Notes: generated by a model not told the origin, from the sequence alone. A stretch of 64,000 nucleotides of DNA from Synechococcus sp. CBW1002 (GCF_015840915.1 NZ_CP060398.1:1736001-1800000), one strand, 5' to 3'; shown: positions 1 through 10,278, counted from the stretch's first letter. Made by a program: numbers and translations.

Positions 1-251
1 TGGGCCTTGTCGAACAGGGCGTGGACCAGCTGCTTGTCGTAGATGTAGCCGATTGCCCGACGGCGGGCCGCCAGGGTGCCGTCCTTGGCCAGGGTGATCA
101 TGCGCTCGGCTTCGTCACGCAGGGCCTTGGCACGGGCCTTGGTGGTGGTGACGCGACCTTCGCGGATCAGTTGGGTGGTGAGGCCGCGGAGCAGCGCCTT
201 GCGCTGGTCTGCGGGACGGCCCAGCATGGGCACTCGGCACTGGTGTCTCAT
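1..251 (-). CDS. rplQ: 50S ribosomal protein L17 (partial)
   Basis: Large-subunit protein near the exit tunnel. The ATG at 251 opens a frame beginning [20 protein letters not shown], the typical L17 start, and it continues to the window edge, so about 83 of the usual ~116 residues are present and the C-terminus is missing. It is the last visible gene of the ribosomal superoperon and lies 46 nt downstream of rpoA on the same strand, its usual position in bacteria. Confidence 0.95.
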   Translation of the reverse strand, partial: MRHQCRVPMLGRPADQRKALLRGLTTQLIREGRVTTTKARAKALRDEAERMITLAKDGTLAARRRAIGYIYDKQLVHALFDKA

Positions 252-297
252 GACGGAAAAGCTCGGACAGGGACGGAACGGGGTGGGATGCCGCGGC

Positions 298-1236
298 TCA
301 GGCGGTGGTGCGGCTCTGGGGCAGGGAGATGCCGATGCGCTCCAGGGCTTCGATCACTTCATCGGCAGACTTGGAGCCGAAGTTCTTGATCTCCAGCAGA
401 TCTTCGTAGCTGAAGCCCATCAGGTCGGACACGGAGTTGACCTGGGCCCGCTTGAGGCAGTTGTAGGCCCGCACGGAGAGATTGAGTTCCTCGAGCGGAA
501 TCTGGGCTTCGGCTGAAGGCTCGATCTCCGGACCGGGTTCCTCCGCCATGGTGAGGCTGGCCAGAGGCTGGAACAGGGCGATCAGCTGGTTGGCAGCCTG
601 GGCCATGGCGTCATCCGGCGTGATGCTGCCATTGGTCTCGATTTCGATGCGGAGCCGCTCCCGGGCGGAACCGCCTTCGCCCACGGCGGTCTCATCGACC
701 GTGTAGTTGACACGCTTGACCGGCATGAAGACGGCATCGATCTGGAGCAGATCGATGGCGCTGGTGTCTTCGCTGTGGCGATCGACGGGCCGATAGCCGA
801 CGCCGCGCTCGACATGGACTTCCATCTCAAGGCTGTGGCCTTCGGCCACGGTGGCGATCGGCCGCTGGCCGTCGATCACCTGCACCTGGGAGGAGAACTG
901 CAGGTCGGAGGCGGTCACGGTGGCGGGGCCGTTCATGACCAGTCGACCGATCTCAAGCTCGCGGCTGCGGCTGCTGATCGGGATCTCCTTGCAATTGAGC
1001 AGGATGTCGAGAACGTCTTCACGGACGCCTGGAACCGTGGCGTATTCGTGGTTGACGGAGGCGATCCGCACGGCAGTGATGGCACTGCCCTCAAGGCTGC
1101 CGATCAGGACGCGGCGCAGGGCGTTCCCGAGGGTGGTGGCCTGACCCCGATCCAACGGGCCGATCAGGAACACCCCCGTCTGGGAACGGTCGTCAGCGAT
1201 CTGATGCTCGATCCGATCGATCTGGTAGTGGAGCAC
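298..1236 (-). CDS. rpoA: DNA-directed RNA polymerase subunit alpha
   Basis: Forms the alpha dimer that nucleates assembly of RNA polymerase. The 312-residue product has the N-terminal dimerisation domain (about residues 1-230) and a linker rich in Glu and Pro. A C-terminal domain with the [11 protein letters not shown] helix follows; this is the region that contacts UP-element DNA and activators. Length and domain order match cyanobacterial RpoA. It sits between rpsK (56 nt upstream) and rplQ, as in the alpha operon of other cyanobacteria, and is presumably co-transcribed with them. Confidence 0.98.
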   Translation of the reverse strand: MLHYQIDRIEHQIADDRSQTGVFLIGPLDRGQATTLGNALRRVLIGSLEGSAITAVRIASVNHEYATVPGVREDVLDILLNCKEIPISSRSRELEIGRLVMNGPATVTASDLQFSSQVQVIDGQRPIATVAEGHSLEMEVHVERGVGYRPVDRHSEDTSAIDLLQIDAVFMPVKRVNYTVDETAVGEGGSARERLRIEIETNGSITPDDAMAQAANQLIALFQPLASLTMAEEPGPEIEPSAEAQIPLEELNLSVRAYNCLKRAQVNSVSDLMGFSYEDLLEIKNFGSKSADEVIEALERIGISLPQSRTTA

Positions 1237-1292
1237 GGTCTGAAGGGTCGGGAGTGGGAACGGACGCCGCGAGCGGCTGGGCTAACGACGGG

Positions 1293-1685
1293 TCAGACGC
1301 GGCGGCGCTTGGAACGACGGCAACCGTTGTGGGGCAGGGGGGTCACGTCACGGATCAGGGTGATTTCCAGACCGGCCACCTGCAGGGCGCGGATCGCGGT
1401 TTCACGGCCGGAGCCTGGGCCACGCACCAGCACTTCGATCTGGCGCATGCCCTGCTCGAGGGCCCGGCGTGCGGCGGCTTCAGCGGCGGTCTGGGCAGCG
1501 AACGGCGTGCCTTTACGGGCGCCCTTGAAGCCACTGGCCCCGGCGGACGACCAGGAGATCACCTCACCGGCCGTGTCGGTGATCGAGACGATCGTGTTGT
1601 TGAAGGTGCTTTGAATGTGCGCGACGCCGTTGGGGACGTTGCGCTTCGTTTTCTTGGCGCCGGATTTCTTGGCTGGCTTGGCCAT
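1293..1685 (-). CDS. rpsK: 30S ribosomal protein S11
   Basis: Small-subunit platform protein. The frame extends upstream to 1736, but the ATG at 1685 ([20 protein letters not shown]) matches the S11 N-terminus and gives the usual 130 residues, so this start was chosen. The C-terminus [15 protein letters not shown] is the highly conserved basic tail. A 201-nt gap separates it from rpsM, unusually wide for this operon. That gap holds a short inverted repeat (AGCCAGG/CCTGGCT near 1767-1783) but no visible gene. Confidence 0.97.
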   Translation of the reverse strand: MAKPAKKSGAKKTKRNVPNGVAHIQSTFNNTIVSITDTAGEVISWSSAGASGFKGARKGTPFAAQTAAEAAARRALEQGMRQIEVLVRGPGSGRETAIRALQVAGLEITLIRDVTPLPHNGCRRSKRRRV

Positions 1686-1886
1686 GGCAAAGGCCCTGCG
1701 GTTGCAGGGAGGTGATCGGAGGACTGAACGGAACACCCTGGTGACGCCCGAAGAAGCGATCCGGTAGCCAGGCGACCTGGCTGGAGCGATTCGTTTTGCC
1801 GTTGCGGCCGAAGCAGCAGCAGCGATGGGCGGCAGGGTGGGGAGATGGAAGAGAAGCGAGCGGAGCCGCAGATGCGGCGTCGCGTC

Positions 1887-2252
1887 TTACTTCTTCTTGC
1901 CGGCCACGGTTTTACGGGCACCGCGGCGGGTGCGGGCGTTGGTGCGGGTGCGCTGGCCGCGCACCGGCAGACCGGCGCGATGGCGGCGGCCCCGCAGGCA
2001 GCCGATGTCCTGCAGACGCTTGAGGGCCATGCCCTCCTGGCGGCGCAGGTCACCCTCAAGGGTGTAACCCTCGGCGGCGCCCCGAAGCTTCTGAACATCG
2101 GCGTCGCTGAGGTCCTTGACACGGGTGTCAGGGTCAACGCCGGTCTTGGCGAGGATCTGCTGGGCCCGCGTCAGCCCGACCCCATAGACGTAGGTGAGAG
2201 CAATCTCGACCCTCTTGTCGCGAGGGATATCGACACCGGCAATCCGAGCCAC
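1887..2252 (-). CDS. rpsM: 30S ribosomal protein S13
   Basis: Head protein of the small subunit that contacts L5 and tRNA. The family start (M/V)[13 protein letters not shown] places initiation at the GTG at 2252, giving 121 residues; an ATG at 2294 would add 14 residues not seen in the family. The C-terminus is the expected Arg/Lys-rich tail ending KTVAGKKK. A 134-nt gap with an inverted repeat precedes it (see separate entry). Confidence 0.96.
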   Translation of the reverse strand: MARIAGVDIPRDKRVEIALTYVYGVGLTRAQQILAKTGVDPDTRVKDLSDADVQKLRGAAEGYTLEGDLRRQEGMALKRLQDIGCLRGRRHRAGLPVRGQRTRTNARTRRGARKTVAGKKK

Positions 2253-2277
2253 AGATGAAACGTTCGAATGGGCAGAA

Positions 2278-2316
2278 GACCCGACCGGATGCAAGGAGCA
2301 CCGGCTCGATCGGGTC
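2278..2316 (-). promoter_or_regulatory. Inverted repeat in the rpsM leader
   Basis: In the 134-nt rpmJ-rpsM gap, GACCCGA (2278-2284) can pair with TCGGGTC (2310-2316), and inner CCGG (2285-2288) with CCGG (2301-2304), leaving a 5-nt bulge. It lies 26-64 nt upstream of the rpsM GTG start. A role in translational control is inference from its position only. Confidence 0.3.
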
Positions 2317-2386
2317 GGGGAGGACAGGATGGATCAGCGCAGGGGCGGATCCGCAGAGCTCGTGAATGAGGGAGGAGCCGGATGGC

Positions 2387-2500
2387 TCAACCCTGGCGCT
2401 GCTTGTGCTTGGGATTGGTGCAGATCACCATCACCCGGCCGTGGCGGCGGATCACCCGGCACTTCTCGCACATTTTCTTGACTGAGGCACGCACCTTCAT
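2387..2500 (-). CDS. rpmJ: 50S ribosomal protein L36
   Basis: A 37-residue protein starting [14 protein letters not shown]. It carries the L36 zinc-ribbon ligands (Cys-x2-Cys at the MCEKC segment, then Cys and His in [13 protein letters not shown]). It is too short for most gene callers but unmistakable in sequence and in place, between adk and rpsM. No infA is visible next to it. Confidence 0.96.
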   Translation of the reverse strand: MKVRASVKKMCEKCRVIRRHGRVMVICTNPKHKQRQG

Positions 2501-2547
2501 GGGCGGTGGGCTCTCCGAATTTGCAAACGAGCACCCTACCACAAGGG

Positions 2548-3096
2548 TCAACCCACCAAGGCTTCGATCCGCTCTGCGATCTCCTCCACCGTTCCCGAGG
2601 CTTCCACGGATTCCAGCAGTCCCAGGTTGCGGTAATGGTCGATCAGCGGGGCCGTCTGGGCCTGATACACCTCGAGGCGATGGCGGATCACCGTCTCGTT
2701 GTCGTCCACGCGGCCACGGGAGAGCAGCCGCTGCAGCAGCAGGTCGTCATCGAGCTCCATCAGCACCACCAGTTCGATCTGCTGCTGCAGTTCCTCGAGC
2801 AGCTCACCGAGCGCCGCTGCCTGCGCCGTGTTGCGGGGAAAGCCATCCAGCAGCCACCCGGCCGTGTGCTCCTGAAGACGGTTGCGCACGATCGCCAGCA
2901 CCAGGGCATCGCTCACCAACTCGCCCCGGGCCATCACCGCTTCCGCCTCGCGGCCCAGTTCACTGCCAGCCGCCACTTCGCTGCGCAGCAGGTCGCCGGT
3001 GGACAGATGCAGCAGCTCGCGGCGTGCTGCCAGCTGCTGCGCCTGGGTGCCTTTGCCCACACCCGGAGGACCGAGGAAGAGGAGACGTTGCTTCAT
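2548..3096 (-). CDS. adk: Adenylate kinase
   Basis: Catalyses ATP + AMP = 2 ADP in the cytoplasm. The 182-residue protein has the P-loop GPPGVGKGT at residues 9-17, the DGFPRN motif of the AMP-binding part and a very short LID segment ([15 protein letters not shown]). It is therefore the short-form enzyme common in cyanobacteria rather than the ~215-residue zinc-LID form. It is embedded in the superoperon between secY (87 nt upstream) and rpmJ. Confidence 0.97.
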   Translation of the reverse strand: MKQRLLFLGPPGVGKGTQAQQLAARRELLHLSTGDLLRSEVAAGSELGREAEAVMARGELVSDALVLAIVRNRLQEHTAGWLLDGFPRNTAQAAALGELLEELQQQIELVVLMELDDDLLLQRLLSRGRVDDNETVIRHRLEVYQAQTAPLIDHYRNLGLLESVEASGTVEEIAERIEALVG

Positions 3097-3183
3097 GGCG
3101 GATCGTCAGATGGTGAACCCCGTCGCTGGAGCGGCGGGCGGAACGGAACACACAAGGGGGGCAAGTCGTCCTGGCCTGATGAA

Positions 3184-4503
3184 CTACTGCCGCACCAGAC
3201 CTTCGTAGCGCTGGGAGATCACGTAGGTCTGTACCTGTTTGGCGGTGTCGATCGCCACACCCACCAGGATCAGCAGTGAGGTGGCACCCAGCCCCTGGAA
3301 GGTCCGCACCTGGGTGGCGCCTTCCACGGCGGAGGGAATGATCGCCACGGCCCCCAGAAAGAGGCCGCCCAGCAGGGTGAGTCGATTCTGGACACCACTG
3401 AGATACAGCGCCGTGGCAGACCCGGGGCGTACGCCGGGAATCGCCACGCCGCTGCGCTTGAGGTTGCTGGCGATGTCGACGGGATTGACCGTGAGAGAGG
3501 CGTAGAAGAAGGAAAAGCCGCAGATCAGGGCGAAAAACAGCAGGGCATACAGCCAGGGGGTGCTGCTGTTGGGGTTGAGATAGCCGGCGATGCGGATCAG
3601 CCAGGGATTGCGGGTCACATTGGCGATCGTGAGCGGCAGGAAGACCACGGCCGAGGCGAAGATGATCGGCATCACGCCACCGGCATTGAGTTTGAGCGGC
3701 AGATAGCTCTGGCGGGCGGCCAGCAGATTGGCTCCTCCCACCTGGCGTTTGGCGCTCACGATCGGGATGCGGCGGCTGCCCTCCTGCACGAAGATGATGC
3801 CCACGATCGTGACCAGAAACACCAGCACCAGCACCACGATGCCGCCCACGGTGGAACGGTCGCCGCTCTGAGCCAGTTCGATCGTCGATCCGAGCGCCCG
3901 GGGCAGGGTGGCGACGATGTTCACGAAAATCACCAGGGAGGCCCCCTGTCCGATGCCGCGCTCGGTGATCACCTCGCTGATCCACATCACCACCATCGAG
4001 CCCGTCACCAGCGCCAGGGAGGTCTGGATCACGAACACCGGCTCGCTGATCCCCGGCAGGGCGTATTGCCGCAGGATCAGGGCAAAGACCGTGCTCTGGA
4101 GAATGCCCCAGCCCAGCGCCACGTAACGGGTGATCTGGGCGATCTTGCGGCGCCCGGCCTCACCTTCGTTCTTCTGAAGATCCTCCAGCTGCGGCAGGGC
4201 TGCGGTCAGCAACTGCAGGATGATCGAAGCGTTGATGAAGGGCAGGATCCCGAGGGCAAAGACCCCGAGGGTGGAAAGACCGCCGCCGGTGAAGATGTCC
4301 AGAAAGCCGATCAGCTGTCCGCCCCGCTGCAGGAACTCCTGGAAAGCGACCCGGTCGATGCCCGGTACGGGGATGTAGATCCCAAGACGCACGAGCAACA
4401 GCAGGCCCAGGGTGATCAGCACCCGGTCCCGCAGACCTTTGGCCTGCACCAACTGGCTGAGGATTTCTCCGGCACTGGGGTTGCGGCCCCGGCTGACGAG
4501 CAT
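3184..4503 (-). CDS. secY: Preprotein translocase subunit SecY
   Basis: Channel subunit of the Sec translocon in the plasma and thylakoid membranes. The ATG at 4503 (MLVSRGRNPSAGEILSQL) gives 439 residues with about ten hydrophobic segments, starting with the LITLGLLLLVRLGIYIPVPGID region. The frame is open to 4695, but the upstream 64 residues are Pro/Arg-rich, unlike SecY, and cross a hairpin, so they were excluded. It is preceded by a 139-nt gap holding a terminator-like stem-loop, which suggests secY expression is partly uncoupled from rplO. Confidence 0.97.
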   Translation of the reverse strand: MLVSRGRNPSAGEILSQLVQAKGLRDRVLITLGLLLLVRLGIYIPVPGIDRVAFQEFLQRGGQLIGFLDIFTGGGLSTLGVFALGILPFINASIILQLLTAALPQLEDLQKNEGEAGRRKIAQITRYVALGWGILQSTVFALILRQYALPGISEPVFVIQTSLALVTGSMVVMWISEVITERGIGQGASLVIFVNIVATLPRALGSTIELAQSGDRSTVGGIVVLVLVFLVTIVGIIFVQEGSRRIPIVSAKRQVGGANLLAARQSYLPLKLNAGGVMPIIFASAVVFLPLTIANVTRNPWLIRIAGYLNPNSSTPWLYALLFFALICGFSFFYASLTVNPVDIASNLKRSGVAIPGVRPGSATALYLSGVQNRLTLLGGLFLGAVAIIPSAVEGATQVRTFQGLGATSLLILVGVAIDTAKQVQTYVISQRYEGLVRQ

Positions 4504-4570
4504 GGCGAGGAAGGGGAAGGGGGGGGGGGAGGACCAGGGTGTCAGGGAAACCCTGGCGTTGGCCGGACAA

Positions 4571-4613
4571 AGCAAAAGCCGTCTGTCGGGCCGTAAGGCG
4601 CTGACAGACGGCT
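4571..4613 (-). terminator. Terminator-like hairpin between rplO and secY
   Basis: AGCCGTCTGTC (4577-4587) and GACAGACGGCT (4603-4613) form a perfect 11-bp stem with a 15-nt loop. Read on the minus strand, the stem is followed by TTTTGCTTT. It looks like an intrinsic terminator or attenuator inside the spc operon, 30 nt after the rplO stop and 74 nt before the secY start. Confidence 0.6.
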
Positions 4614-4642
4614 CTGACCCTAAGGGTTGCGGATGCGGCTGG

Positions 4643-5095
4643 TCAGTCGACCAGCTCGCAGCTGCCGCCGGCGGCTTCGATCTTCTGGCGGGCACTGGCG
4701 GTGAAGCCGGCGGCCTGGACGGTGAGCTTCACGGTGAGCTCGCCGTTGCCCAGGATCTTGAGGGGATGCTTGGGGCTGGTCACGATGCCCGCTTCCGTAA
4801 GGGAGTCGAGCGTCACGACGCTGCCGGCGGCGAGATCGGCGAGGCGGGACACATTCACCACGGTGAAGAACTTGGGGTTCACCAGCGGGAAGTGCTTCAG
4901 CTTCGGCACCCGGCGGTACAGGGGCATCTGACCGCCCTCGAAGCCAGGGCGGGTGGGACGACCCGAGCGTGACTTCTGACCACGCATGCCGAAGCCGCAG
5001 CTGGCGCCCTGGCCGGCGGCGATGCCGCGGCCCTTGCGGAGCTTGCGACGGCGGGAGCCGGCCTGGGGCTTGAGAGATTGGAGATTGAGCGACAT
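4643..5095 (-). CDS. rplO: 50S ribosomal protein L15
   Basis: A late-assembling large-subunit protein of 150 residues. The N-terminus [20 protein letters not shown] and the following Gly/Arg-rich extended segment ([12 protein letters not shown]) are characteristic. The C-terminal domain includes [12 protein letters not shown]. It starts 8 nt after rpsE and is followed by the stem-loop described separately. Confidence 0.97.
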   Translation of the reverse strand: MSLNLQSLKPQAGSRRRKLRKGRGIAAGQGASCGFGMRGQKSRSGRPTRPGFEGGQMPLYRRVPKLKHFPLVNPKFFTVVNVSRLADLAAGSVVTLDSLTEAGIVTSPKHPLKILGNGELTVKLTVQAAGFTASARQKIEAAGGSCELVD

Positions 5096-5103
5096 GGATG
5101 GCC

Positions 5104-5754
5104 TCAGGAGTAGATCTGCTCGAGGGAGATGCCACGCTCCTTGGCGGTCTCCTTGTGGGTGCGCAGCTCTTGCAGGGCCACCATGGCGGCACGGGCGTTG
5201 TTGAGCGGCGTCTTGGAGCCCAGGCGCTTGGCCAGCACATTCTTGATGCCGGCGAGTTCCAGCACCGTGCGGATCGAGCCGCCTGCGATCACCCCGGTAC
5301 CGGGAGCGGCGGGGCGGATCAGCACGCTGGCAGCGCCGTCGCGGCCGTTACTGAGGGTGGGGATCGAGCTGTGGCGGGTGAGGGGCACCTTGACCAGGTG
5401 CTTCTTGCCATCGGCAACGCCCTTGCGCACGGCACCGATCACGTCGCCGGCCTTGCCGACACCCACGCCCACCTGGCCGCGCTCGTTGCCGACCACAACG
5501 ATGGCCCGGAAGCTCATCTTCTTGCCGCCCTTGACGGTCTTGGAGACCCGGCGGATCTGAACGACGCGCTCCTGCCATTCGGAGTCGCGCTCCTGGCCAC
5601 GACGGTTGTCGCGACCCCGGCCGCCCTTGCGGTCGCCCCGGTTGTCACTGCGGCCGCCGCGGCGCTGTTCCTGCTGCTGGCCTTCGGCCGCGGCGGGAAC
5701 ATCGGCAGCGCCCGGGATGGCGTTGGATTGAACTTGATCGTTGGTTTCGGTCAT
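5104..5754 (-). CDS. rpsE: 30S ribosomal protein S5
   Basis: Involved in decoding fidelity. The product has 216 residues. The conserved core begins near [21 protein letters not shown] and includes [11 protein letters not shown]. An N-terminal extension of about 45 residues rich in Gln, Gly, Arg and Asp precedes the core, as in marine picocyanobacterial S5; no alternative start codon inside it fits the family better. It lies 14 nt after rplR. Confidence 0.97.
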   Translation of the reverse strand: MTETNDQVQSNAIPGAADVPAAAEGQQQEQRRGGRSDNRGDRKGGRGRDNRRGQERDSEWQERVVQIRRVSKTVKGGKKMSFRAIVVVGNERGQVGVGVGKAGDVIGAVRKGVADGKKHLVKVPLTRHSSIPTLSNGRDGAASVLIRPAAPGTGVIAGGSIRTVLELAGIKNVLAKRLGSKTPLNNARAAMVALQELRTHKETAKERGISLEQIYS

Positions 5755-5768
5755 GGTGAGAGCAGGGA

Positions 5769-6134
5769 TCAGAACTGAAGGCCCGCTTCCCGGGCGGCGT
5801 CAGCCAGGGCCTTGACCCGGCCGTGGTACAGGTTGCCGCCGCGATCGAAGACCACCTGCTGGATGCCCTTGGCGAGGGCACGCTTGGCGACCAGCTGACC
5901 GACGACGACGGAAGCTTCGCAGGTGCCGGCGGCCGTGATGCTGGTACGAAGGTCTTTATCGAGGGTTGAAGCCGCACAGAGGGTGTTCTGGGCGGAGTCG
6001 TCGATGACCTGGGCGTAGATGTGATTGTTGGAGCGGAACACGGCCAGGCGCGGACGCTCGGCGGTGCCATTGAGATTGCGACGCAGACGGCGATGGCGCT
6101 TCTGGGTCTGCTGTTTGCGGGAGACGGTGGACAT
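5769..6134 (-). CDS. rplR: 50S ribosomal protein L18
   Basis: 5S rRNA-binding protein of 121 residues. The basic N-terminus [20 protein letters not shown], the core [24 protein letters not shown] (only in part quoted) and the [24 protein letters not shown] end are diagnostic. It is located between rplF and rpsE as in the canonical spc order. Confidence 0.97.
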   Translation of the reverse strand: MSTVSRKQQTQKRHRRLRRNLNGTAERPRLAVFRSNNHIYAQVIDDSAQNTLCAASTLDKDLRTSITAAGTCEASVVVGQLVAKRALAKGIQQVVFDRGGNLYHGRVKALADAAREAGLQF

Positions 6135-6166
6135 GGAAGTACGGGGTAACGACGCTCAGGCAGACC

Positions 6167-6706
6167 TCATTTCTTGCCGGTCTTACCGGCTTTGCGCAGG
6201 ATGCGCTCGCCCTCGTATTTGATGCCCTTGCCCTTGTAGGGCTCCGGCGGACGAATGGCGCGCACCTTGGCGGCTTCGTTGCCCACCACTTCCTTGTCAG
6301 CACCGGAGACCAGCACGGTGGTGTTGTTCTCCACGGTGAAGCTGATGCCGTCGGGGGGCACCATCTCGACCTGGTGGCTGTAGCCGGCGCTCACCACCAG
6401 CTTCTTGCCCTGAAGGGCGGCGCGGTAGCCCACGCCGACGATCTCGAGCTTGCGGGTGAAGCCCTGGCTGACCCCTTCCACCATGTTGGCGACGAGGGTG
6501 CGGCTGAGGCCATGGCGCTCACGGGAGCGGCGGCTCTCGTTGACGGGACTCACCAGAAGAGTGTTGCCGTCCTGGGCGATGCTGACGCCCTCCGGCAGGG
6601 TGCGGCTCAGTTCTCCCTTAGGACCCTTCACGGTCACGGTGAGCCCCTCAAGGCTCACGGCGACTTTGTCGGGAACGGGGATGGGCGCTTTACCAATACG
6701 TGACAT
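6167..6706 (-). CDS. rplF: 50S ribosomal protein L6
   Basis: A 179-residue protein with two L6 domains. The ATG at 6706 ([15 protein letters not shown]) is the family start; a further ATG at 6775 adds 23 residues lying over the end of rpsH and was rejected. The C-terminal signature [14 protein letters not shown] is present. It starts 16 nt after rpsH. Confidence 0.97.
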   Translation of the reverse strand: MSRIGKAPIPVPDKVAVSLEGLTVTVKGPKGELSRTLPEGVSIAQDGNTLLVSPVNESRRSRERHGLSRTLVANMVEGVSQGFTRKLEIVGVGYRAALQGKKLVVSAGYSHQVEMVPPDGISFTVENNTTVLVSGADKEVVGNEAAKVRAIRPPEPYKGKGIKYEGERILRKAGKTGKK

Positions 6707-6722
6707 GAATCGAACTCCCGGA

Positions 6723-7124
6723 TCAGTAGACGTAGCAGAGCACTTCGCCGCCGACGCCCTGCTTGCGGGCGTCACGGTCGCTCATCACACCCTTGGAGGT
6801 GGAGATGATCGCCACACCCAGGCCGCCCAGCACCTTGGGAAGCTGGCGGGTGTTCTTGTAGATGCGCAGGCCGGGCTTGCTCACCCGCTGCACGGAGCGG
6901 ATCGTGGGCTGGCGGTGCTTACCGCTGTACTTGAGTTCGAGCACGAGATGGCTCTCAACGCCTTCACCCGCTTCGGAGATCTCGGCGATGAAACCTTCCT
7001 GCTGCAGCACCTTGGCGATGCTGCGCGCCATGCGGGAGGCGGGAATCTTGGTGCTTTGGTGACGCTTCTCACTCGCATTGCGAATGCGGGTGAGCATGTC
7101 GGAAATCGGGTCGTGATTGGCCAT
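6723..7124 (-). CDS. rpsH: 30S ribosomal protein S8
   Basis: 16S-binding primary assembly protein of 133 residues. It starts [17 protein letters not shown] and ends with the conserved [11 protein letters not shown] segment, and [10 protein letters not shown] is the family signature. In other bacteria S8 represses its own operon; no S8-binding RNA was sought here. Confidence 0.97.
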   Translation of the reverse strand: MANHDPISDMLTRIRNASEKRHQSTKIPASRMARSIAKVLQQEGFIAEISEAGEGVESHLVLELKYSGKHRQPTIRSVQRVSKPGLRIYKNTRQLPKVLGGLGVAIISTSKGVMSDRDARKQGVGGEVLCYVY

Positions 7125-7144
7125 GGTCGTGTCCGGAAGAGGGC

Positions 7145-7684
7145 TCAGTTGCTACGGAACGGCATCCCCATCTCGCGGAGGAGGGCCCGGCCCTCTTCGT
7201 CGTTACGGGCGGTAGTCACGATCGTGACGTCCATGCCCCGGATGGCGTCGATCTTGTCGTAGGAAATTTCGGGGAAGATGATCTGTTCCCGGATCCCCAG
7301 GGTGTAATTCCCCCGGCCGTCGAAACTCTTGGGGCTGACGCCGCGGAAGTCGCGAATCCGGGGAAGGGCCAGGTTCAACAGACGCTCAAGGAAGGCGTAC
7401 ATGCGCTCACCCCGGAGGGTGACGGCCACGCCGATCGGCATGCCCTGACGGATCTTGAAGCCGGCGATGGCCTTCTTGGCGCGAGTCACCACCACCTTCT
7501 GACCGGTGATCGTGGCCAGCTCGGCGATCGAGGCCTCCAGGGCCTTGGCGTTCTGGGCGGCTTCACCGAGGCCCCGGTTGACGGTGACTTTCACCACCTT
7601 GGGAACTTCGTGAATGTTGGACAGGTTCAGATCCTTGAGCAGCTTGGGCTGGATCGTCTCCCGGTAGCGCTGTTTGAGTGACAT
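7145..7684 (-). CDS. rplE: 50S ribosomal protein L5
   Basis: 5S rRNA-binding protein of the central protuberance. The ATG at 7684 ([15 protein letters not shown]) gives the typical 179 residues; the ATG at 7705 adds seven residues without family support. The conserved [17 protein letters not shown] segment is present. A 132-nt gap separates it from rplX, wider than most gaps in this stretch, with no gene seen in it. Confidence 0.97.
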   Translation of the reverse strand: MSLKQRYRETIQPKLLKDLNLSNIHEVPKVVKVTVNRGLGEAAQNAKALEASIAELATITGQKVVVTRAKKAIAGFKIRQGMPIGVAVTLRGERMYAFLERLLNLALPRIRDFRGVSPKSFDGRGNYTLGIREQIIFPEISYDKIDAIRGMDVTIVTTARNDEEGRALLREMGMPFRSN

Positions 7685-7816
7685 GACGGGGGGAGGGGAA
7701 TGCACTTCTGGTCGGGGTCAGAAGGCGGAAGGGATCGGGAAGATGGAGTGGAGTGTGAAGCGTTAGCTGTAAAGGCTTCCAGCCAGAGGTGTGGCCTTGG
7801 CTGCAGGCGGCGCAGG

Positions 7817-8173
7817 TCAGTCGAGAACTTCGCCGGTCTTCTTGAGGCGGCGCTTTTTGGTGCCGTCGGGCTCCACCACGATTTCAACGCGGCTAGCCAC
7901 CTTTTTGTCGGTGGAATAGAGCATCACGTTGGAGGCATGCAGCGAAGCTTCCTCGGTGATGATGCGGCCGGTTTCGCCCTCCTGGGTGGGCTTGACGTGG
8001 CGGGTGCGCAGGTTGATGCCTTGCACGATGACGCGGTTCTCGATCGGCAGGGTGCGCAGCACCTCGCCGGTCTTGCCCTTGTCCTTGCCGGAGATCACCT
8101 GCACGGTGTCGCCCTTCTTGATGCGCATCTTGATGCGCGTCTGGGGCTTGACTTTGGGGGTGGCAGTGGCCAT
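7817..8173 (-). CDS. rplX: 50S ribosomal protein L24
   Basis: Assembly-initiating protein of 118 residues with the KOW motif ([20 protein letters not shown]). The N-terminal Thr/Pro/Lys extension ([17 protein letters not shown]) is short. It is separated from rplN by one nucleotide, indicating translational coupling. Confidence 0.97.
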   Translation of the reverse strand: MATATPKVKPQTRIKMRIKKGDTVQVISGKDKGKTGEVLRTLPIENRVIVQGINLRTRHVKPTQEGETGRIITEEASLHASNVMLYSTDKKVASRVEIVVEPDGTKKRRLKKTGEVLD

Positions 8174-8174
8174 C

Positions 8175-8540
8175 TCAGATCACCTCCGGAGCGAGGGACA
8201 CGATCTTGGTGAAGTTCCGCTCCCGCAGTTCGCGGGCCACGGGGCCAAACACGCGGGTTCCCTTGGGATTGTTGTCAGTCCCCAGGATCACGGCTGCGTT
8301 GTCGTCGAAGCGGATGGCGTTGCCGGTTTCGCGGCGCAGGGTGGCGCGGGTGCGAACCACCACGGCCTTGACGACATCCGACTTCTTGACGCCCATGTTG
8401 GGCATGGCGTCCTTGACGGCGGCAACGATCACATCACCCACGTGGGCGTAGCGACGGTTGGTGCCCAGCACACGGATGCACTGGATGCGCTTGGCGCCGC
8501 TGTTATCAGCGACGTTGAGGAAAGTTTCCTGTTGAATCAT
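8175..8540 (-). CDS. rplN: 50S ribosomal protein L14
   Basis: A 121-residue subunit-interface protein. The ATG at 8540 opens [18 protein letters not shown], the invariant start of L14; an ATG at 8582 lies over the end of rpsQ and was rejected. The conserved [18 protein letters not shown] segment lies near the C-terminus. Confidence 0.97.
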   Translation of the reverse strand: MIQQETFLNVADNSGAKRIQCIRVLGTNRRYAHVGDVIVAAVKDAMPNMGVKKSDVVKAVVVRTRATLRRETGNAIRFDDNAAVILGTDNNPKGTRVFGPVARELRERNFTKIVSLAPEVI

Positions 8541-8553
8541 CGGGATGTCCTGC

Positions 8554-8823
8554 TCAGTTGCTGCCGGGGGCCGGGGCGGCACCGGTGGTGGACAGGACCT
8601 CGGCCACCATCCAGCGCTTGGTGCGGCTGAGAGGGCGGGTTTCGGTGATGCGGACCCGATCGCCGACGCGGCAGGCGTTGCCTTCGTCGTGAGCTTTGTA
8701 GCGGGTGGTGCGGCTGACCGTCTTTTGATAGATGGGATGGGGGAAGCGGTTTTCCACCGCGACCACCACCGTTTTATCCATCTTGTCGCTGACGACGGTG
8801 CCGACCCGTTCCTTGAGTGCCAT
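8554..8823 (-). CDS. rpsQ: 30S ribosomal protein S17
   Basis: An OB-fold 16S-binding protein of 89 residues. It begins [20 protein letters not shown] and contains the signature [18 protein letters not shown]. It starts 17 nt after rpmC and ends 13 nt before rplN. Confidence 0.97.
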   Translation of the reverse strand: MALKERVGTVVSDKMDKTVVVAVENRFPHPIYQKTVSRTTRYKAHDEGNACRVGDRVRITETRPLSRTKRWMVAEVLSTTGAAPAPGSN

Positions 8824-8840
8824 GGGAATGGGGGAGGAAA

Positions 8841-9050
8841 TCAGGAGGCGCTGGAGCGCTGACGCTCGCTCTGCACCGTGAGCAGGTGAGCCAGCTTGAT
8901 GCGGGCTTCCTTGAAGCGATGCGGATGTTCCAGGCGGCGGGTGGCCTGCTGGAAACGCAGATCAAACAGGGAACGCCGGGTGGCGTCGATCTGTTCGGTG
9001 ATCTCGCCCTCGGTGAGCTTGCGCACCTCGGCGATGTCGGGAAGGGCCAT
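8841..9050 (-). CDS. rpmC: 50S ribosomal protein L29
   Basis: A two-helix protein at the tunnel exit, 69 residues. [17 protein letters not shown] and the [21 protein letters not shown] helix define the family. It starts 2 nt after the rplP stop. Confidence 0.96.
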   Translation of the reverse strand: MALPDIAEVRKLTEGEITEQIDATRRSLFDLRFQQATRRLEHPHRFKEARIKLAHLLTVQSERQRSSAS

Positions 9051-9052
9051 GA

Positions 9053-9514
9053 TCAGGACTCCACTGCGATGGCGGCCTGGTCTTGGTCTGCAGGTTCCTG
9101 ATCGGCCAGGCTCAGAAACTTGGTTTTGACGGGCAGTTTGTACTGCGCCAGCCGCATGGCCTCCCGGGCAATGGTTTCGGTGATCTCAGGACCACCCATC
9201 TCAAAGAGGATGCGGCCGGGTTTGATCACCGCCACCCAGAATTCCGGGTTGCCTTTACCGGAACCCATCCGGGTTTCAGCGGGGCGCATGGTGACCGGTT
9301 TGTCGGGGAAGATCCGGATCCAGATCTTGCCGCCCCGCTTGACGTAGCGGGTCATCGCTCGGCGGCTGGCTTCGATCTGGCGGGAGGTGATCCAGCCACA
9401 TTCCTGGGCCTGCAGGGCGAATTGCCCGAAAGCGATGGTGTTGCCGCGGGTGGCGGTGCCGCGCATGCGGCCCCGCTGCTGTTTGCGGAATTTGACGCGT
9501 CGTGGACTCAGCAT
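9053..9514 (-). CDS. rplP: 50S ribosomal protein L16
   Basis: A 153-residue protein near the peptidyl-transferase centre and A-site t[22 protein letters not shown] and the [17 protein letters not shown] loop are diagnostic. The C-terminal tail after the core ([19 protein letters not shown]) is acidic and variable. Confidence 0.97.
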   Translation of the reverse strand: MLSPRRVKFRKQQRGRMRGTATRGNTIAFGQFALQAQECGWITSRQIEASRRAMTRYVKRGGKIWIRIFPDKPVTMRPAETRMGSGKGNPEFWVAVIKPGRILFEMGGPEITETIAREAMRLAQYKLPVKTKFLSLADQEPADQDQAAIAVES

Positions 9515-9530
9515 GGTTCAGGCCTCCTGA

Positions 9531-10259
9531 TCACTCTTGGTTCGAACGGTCTTCGAACTGTTGGGGCCGACGGCTGGCCCGGCGCTTCGGGGCTGCCCCC
9601 ACGGGGAGCTTCTCCTGCTGGCCCGGAAGCACTTCGCCCTTGAACACCCACACCTTGATGCCAAGCACGCCGTAGGTGGTGGTGGCCACCTTGGTGGCGT
9701 AGTCGATGTCGGCACGCAGGGTGTGCAGGGGCACACGACCTTCACGGGTCCATTCCGTCCGGGCGATCTCGGCGCCGTTGAGGCGTCCGCTCACCTGGAT
9801 CTTCAGGCCCAGCACGCCGGCGCGCTGGGCGCGCTGGACAGCCATGCGCATCACGCGGCGGAACGCGACACGCTTCTCCAGCTGCTGGGCGATGTATTCA
9901 GCCAGCAGAAAGGCGTCGGCATCGACCCGCTCGACTTCGACCACGTTGATGCGGACCTGACGGCTCGTATCTCCGAGGGTCTTCTGGATGCCGCTGCGCA
10001 GATCCTCGATACCGCTTCCCTGGCGGCCAACCAGCACGCCGGGGCGTGCGGTCTTGAGTTCCACTTCGAGCTGGTCGGCCTTGCGCGAGATCAGCACATC
10101 GCTGATGCCGGCAGAGCCGTATTTCTTGTGGATGAACTTGCGGATGCGGTCGTCCTCCTGCAGGAGGGTGGGATAGGTACGACTGGGGGCGTACCAGCGG
10201 GACCGGTGCTCCTGGGTGATCCCCAGGCGCAGTCCGGTTGGATGGATCTTGTGTCCCAT
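9531..10259 (-). CDS. rpsC: 30S ribosomal protein S3
   Basis: mRNA-entry-site protein of 242 residues. The ATG at 10259 ([18 protein letters not shown]) is the family start; an ATG at 10304 lies over rplV and was rejected. The type-2 KH domain includes [14 protein letters not shown], and the C-terminal domain contains [20 protein letters not shown]. It starts 19 nt after rplV. Confidence 0.97.
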   Translation of the reverse strand: MGHKIHPTGLRLGITQEHRSRWYAPSRTYPTLLQEDDRIRKFIHKKYGSAGISDVLISRKADQLEVELKTARPGVLVGRQGSGIEDLRSGIQKTLGDTSRQVRINVVEVERVDADAFLLAEYIAQQLEKRVAFRRVMRMAVQRAQRAGVLGLKIQVSGRLNGAEIARTEWTREGRVPLHTLRADIDYATKVATTTYGVLGIKVWVFKGEVLPGQQEKLPVGAAPKRRASRRPQQFEDRSNQE

Positions 10260-10278
10260 CGTTCGGTGTCCTCGGGGG

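Noticed and set aside
1767..1783. Hairpin in the rpsM-rpsK gap as a terminator
   Set aside because: Seven-base stem with no T tract on the minus strand; unlikely to terminate.
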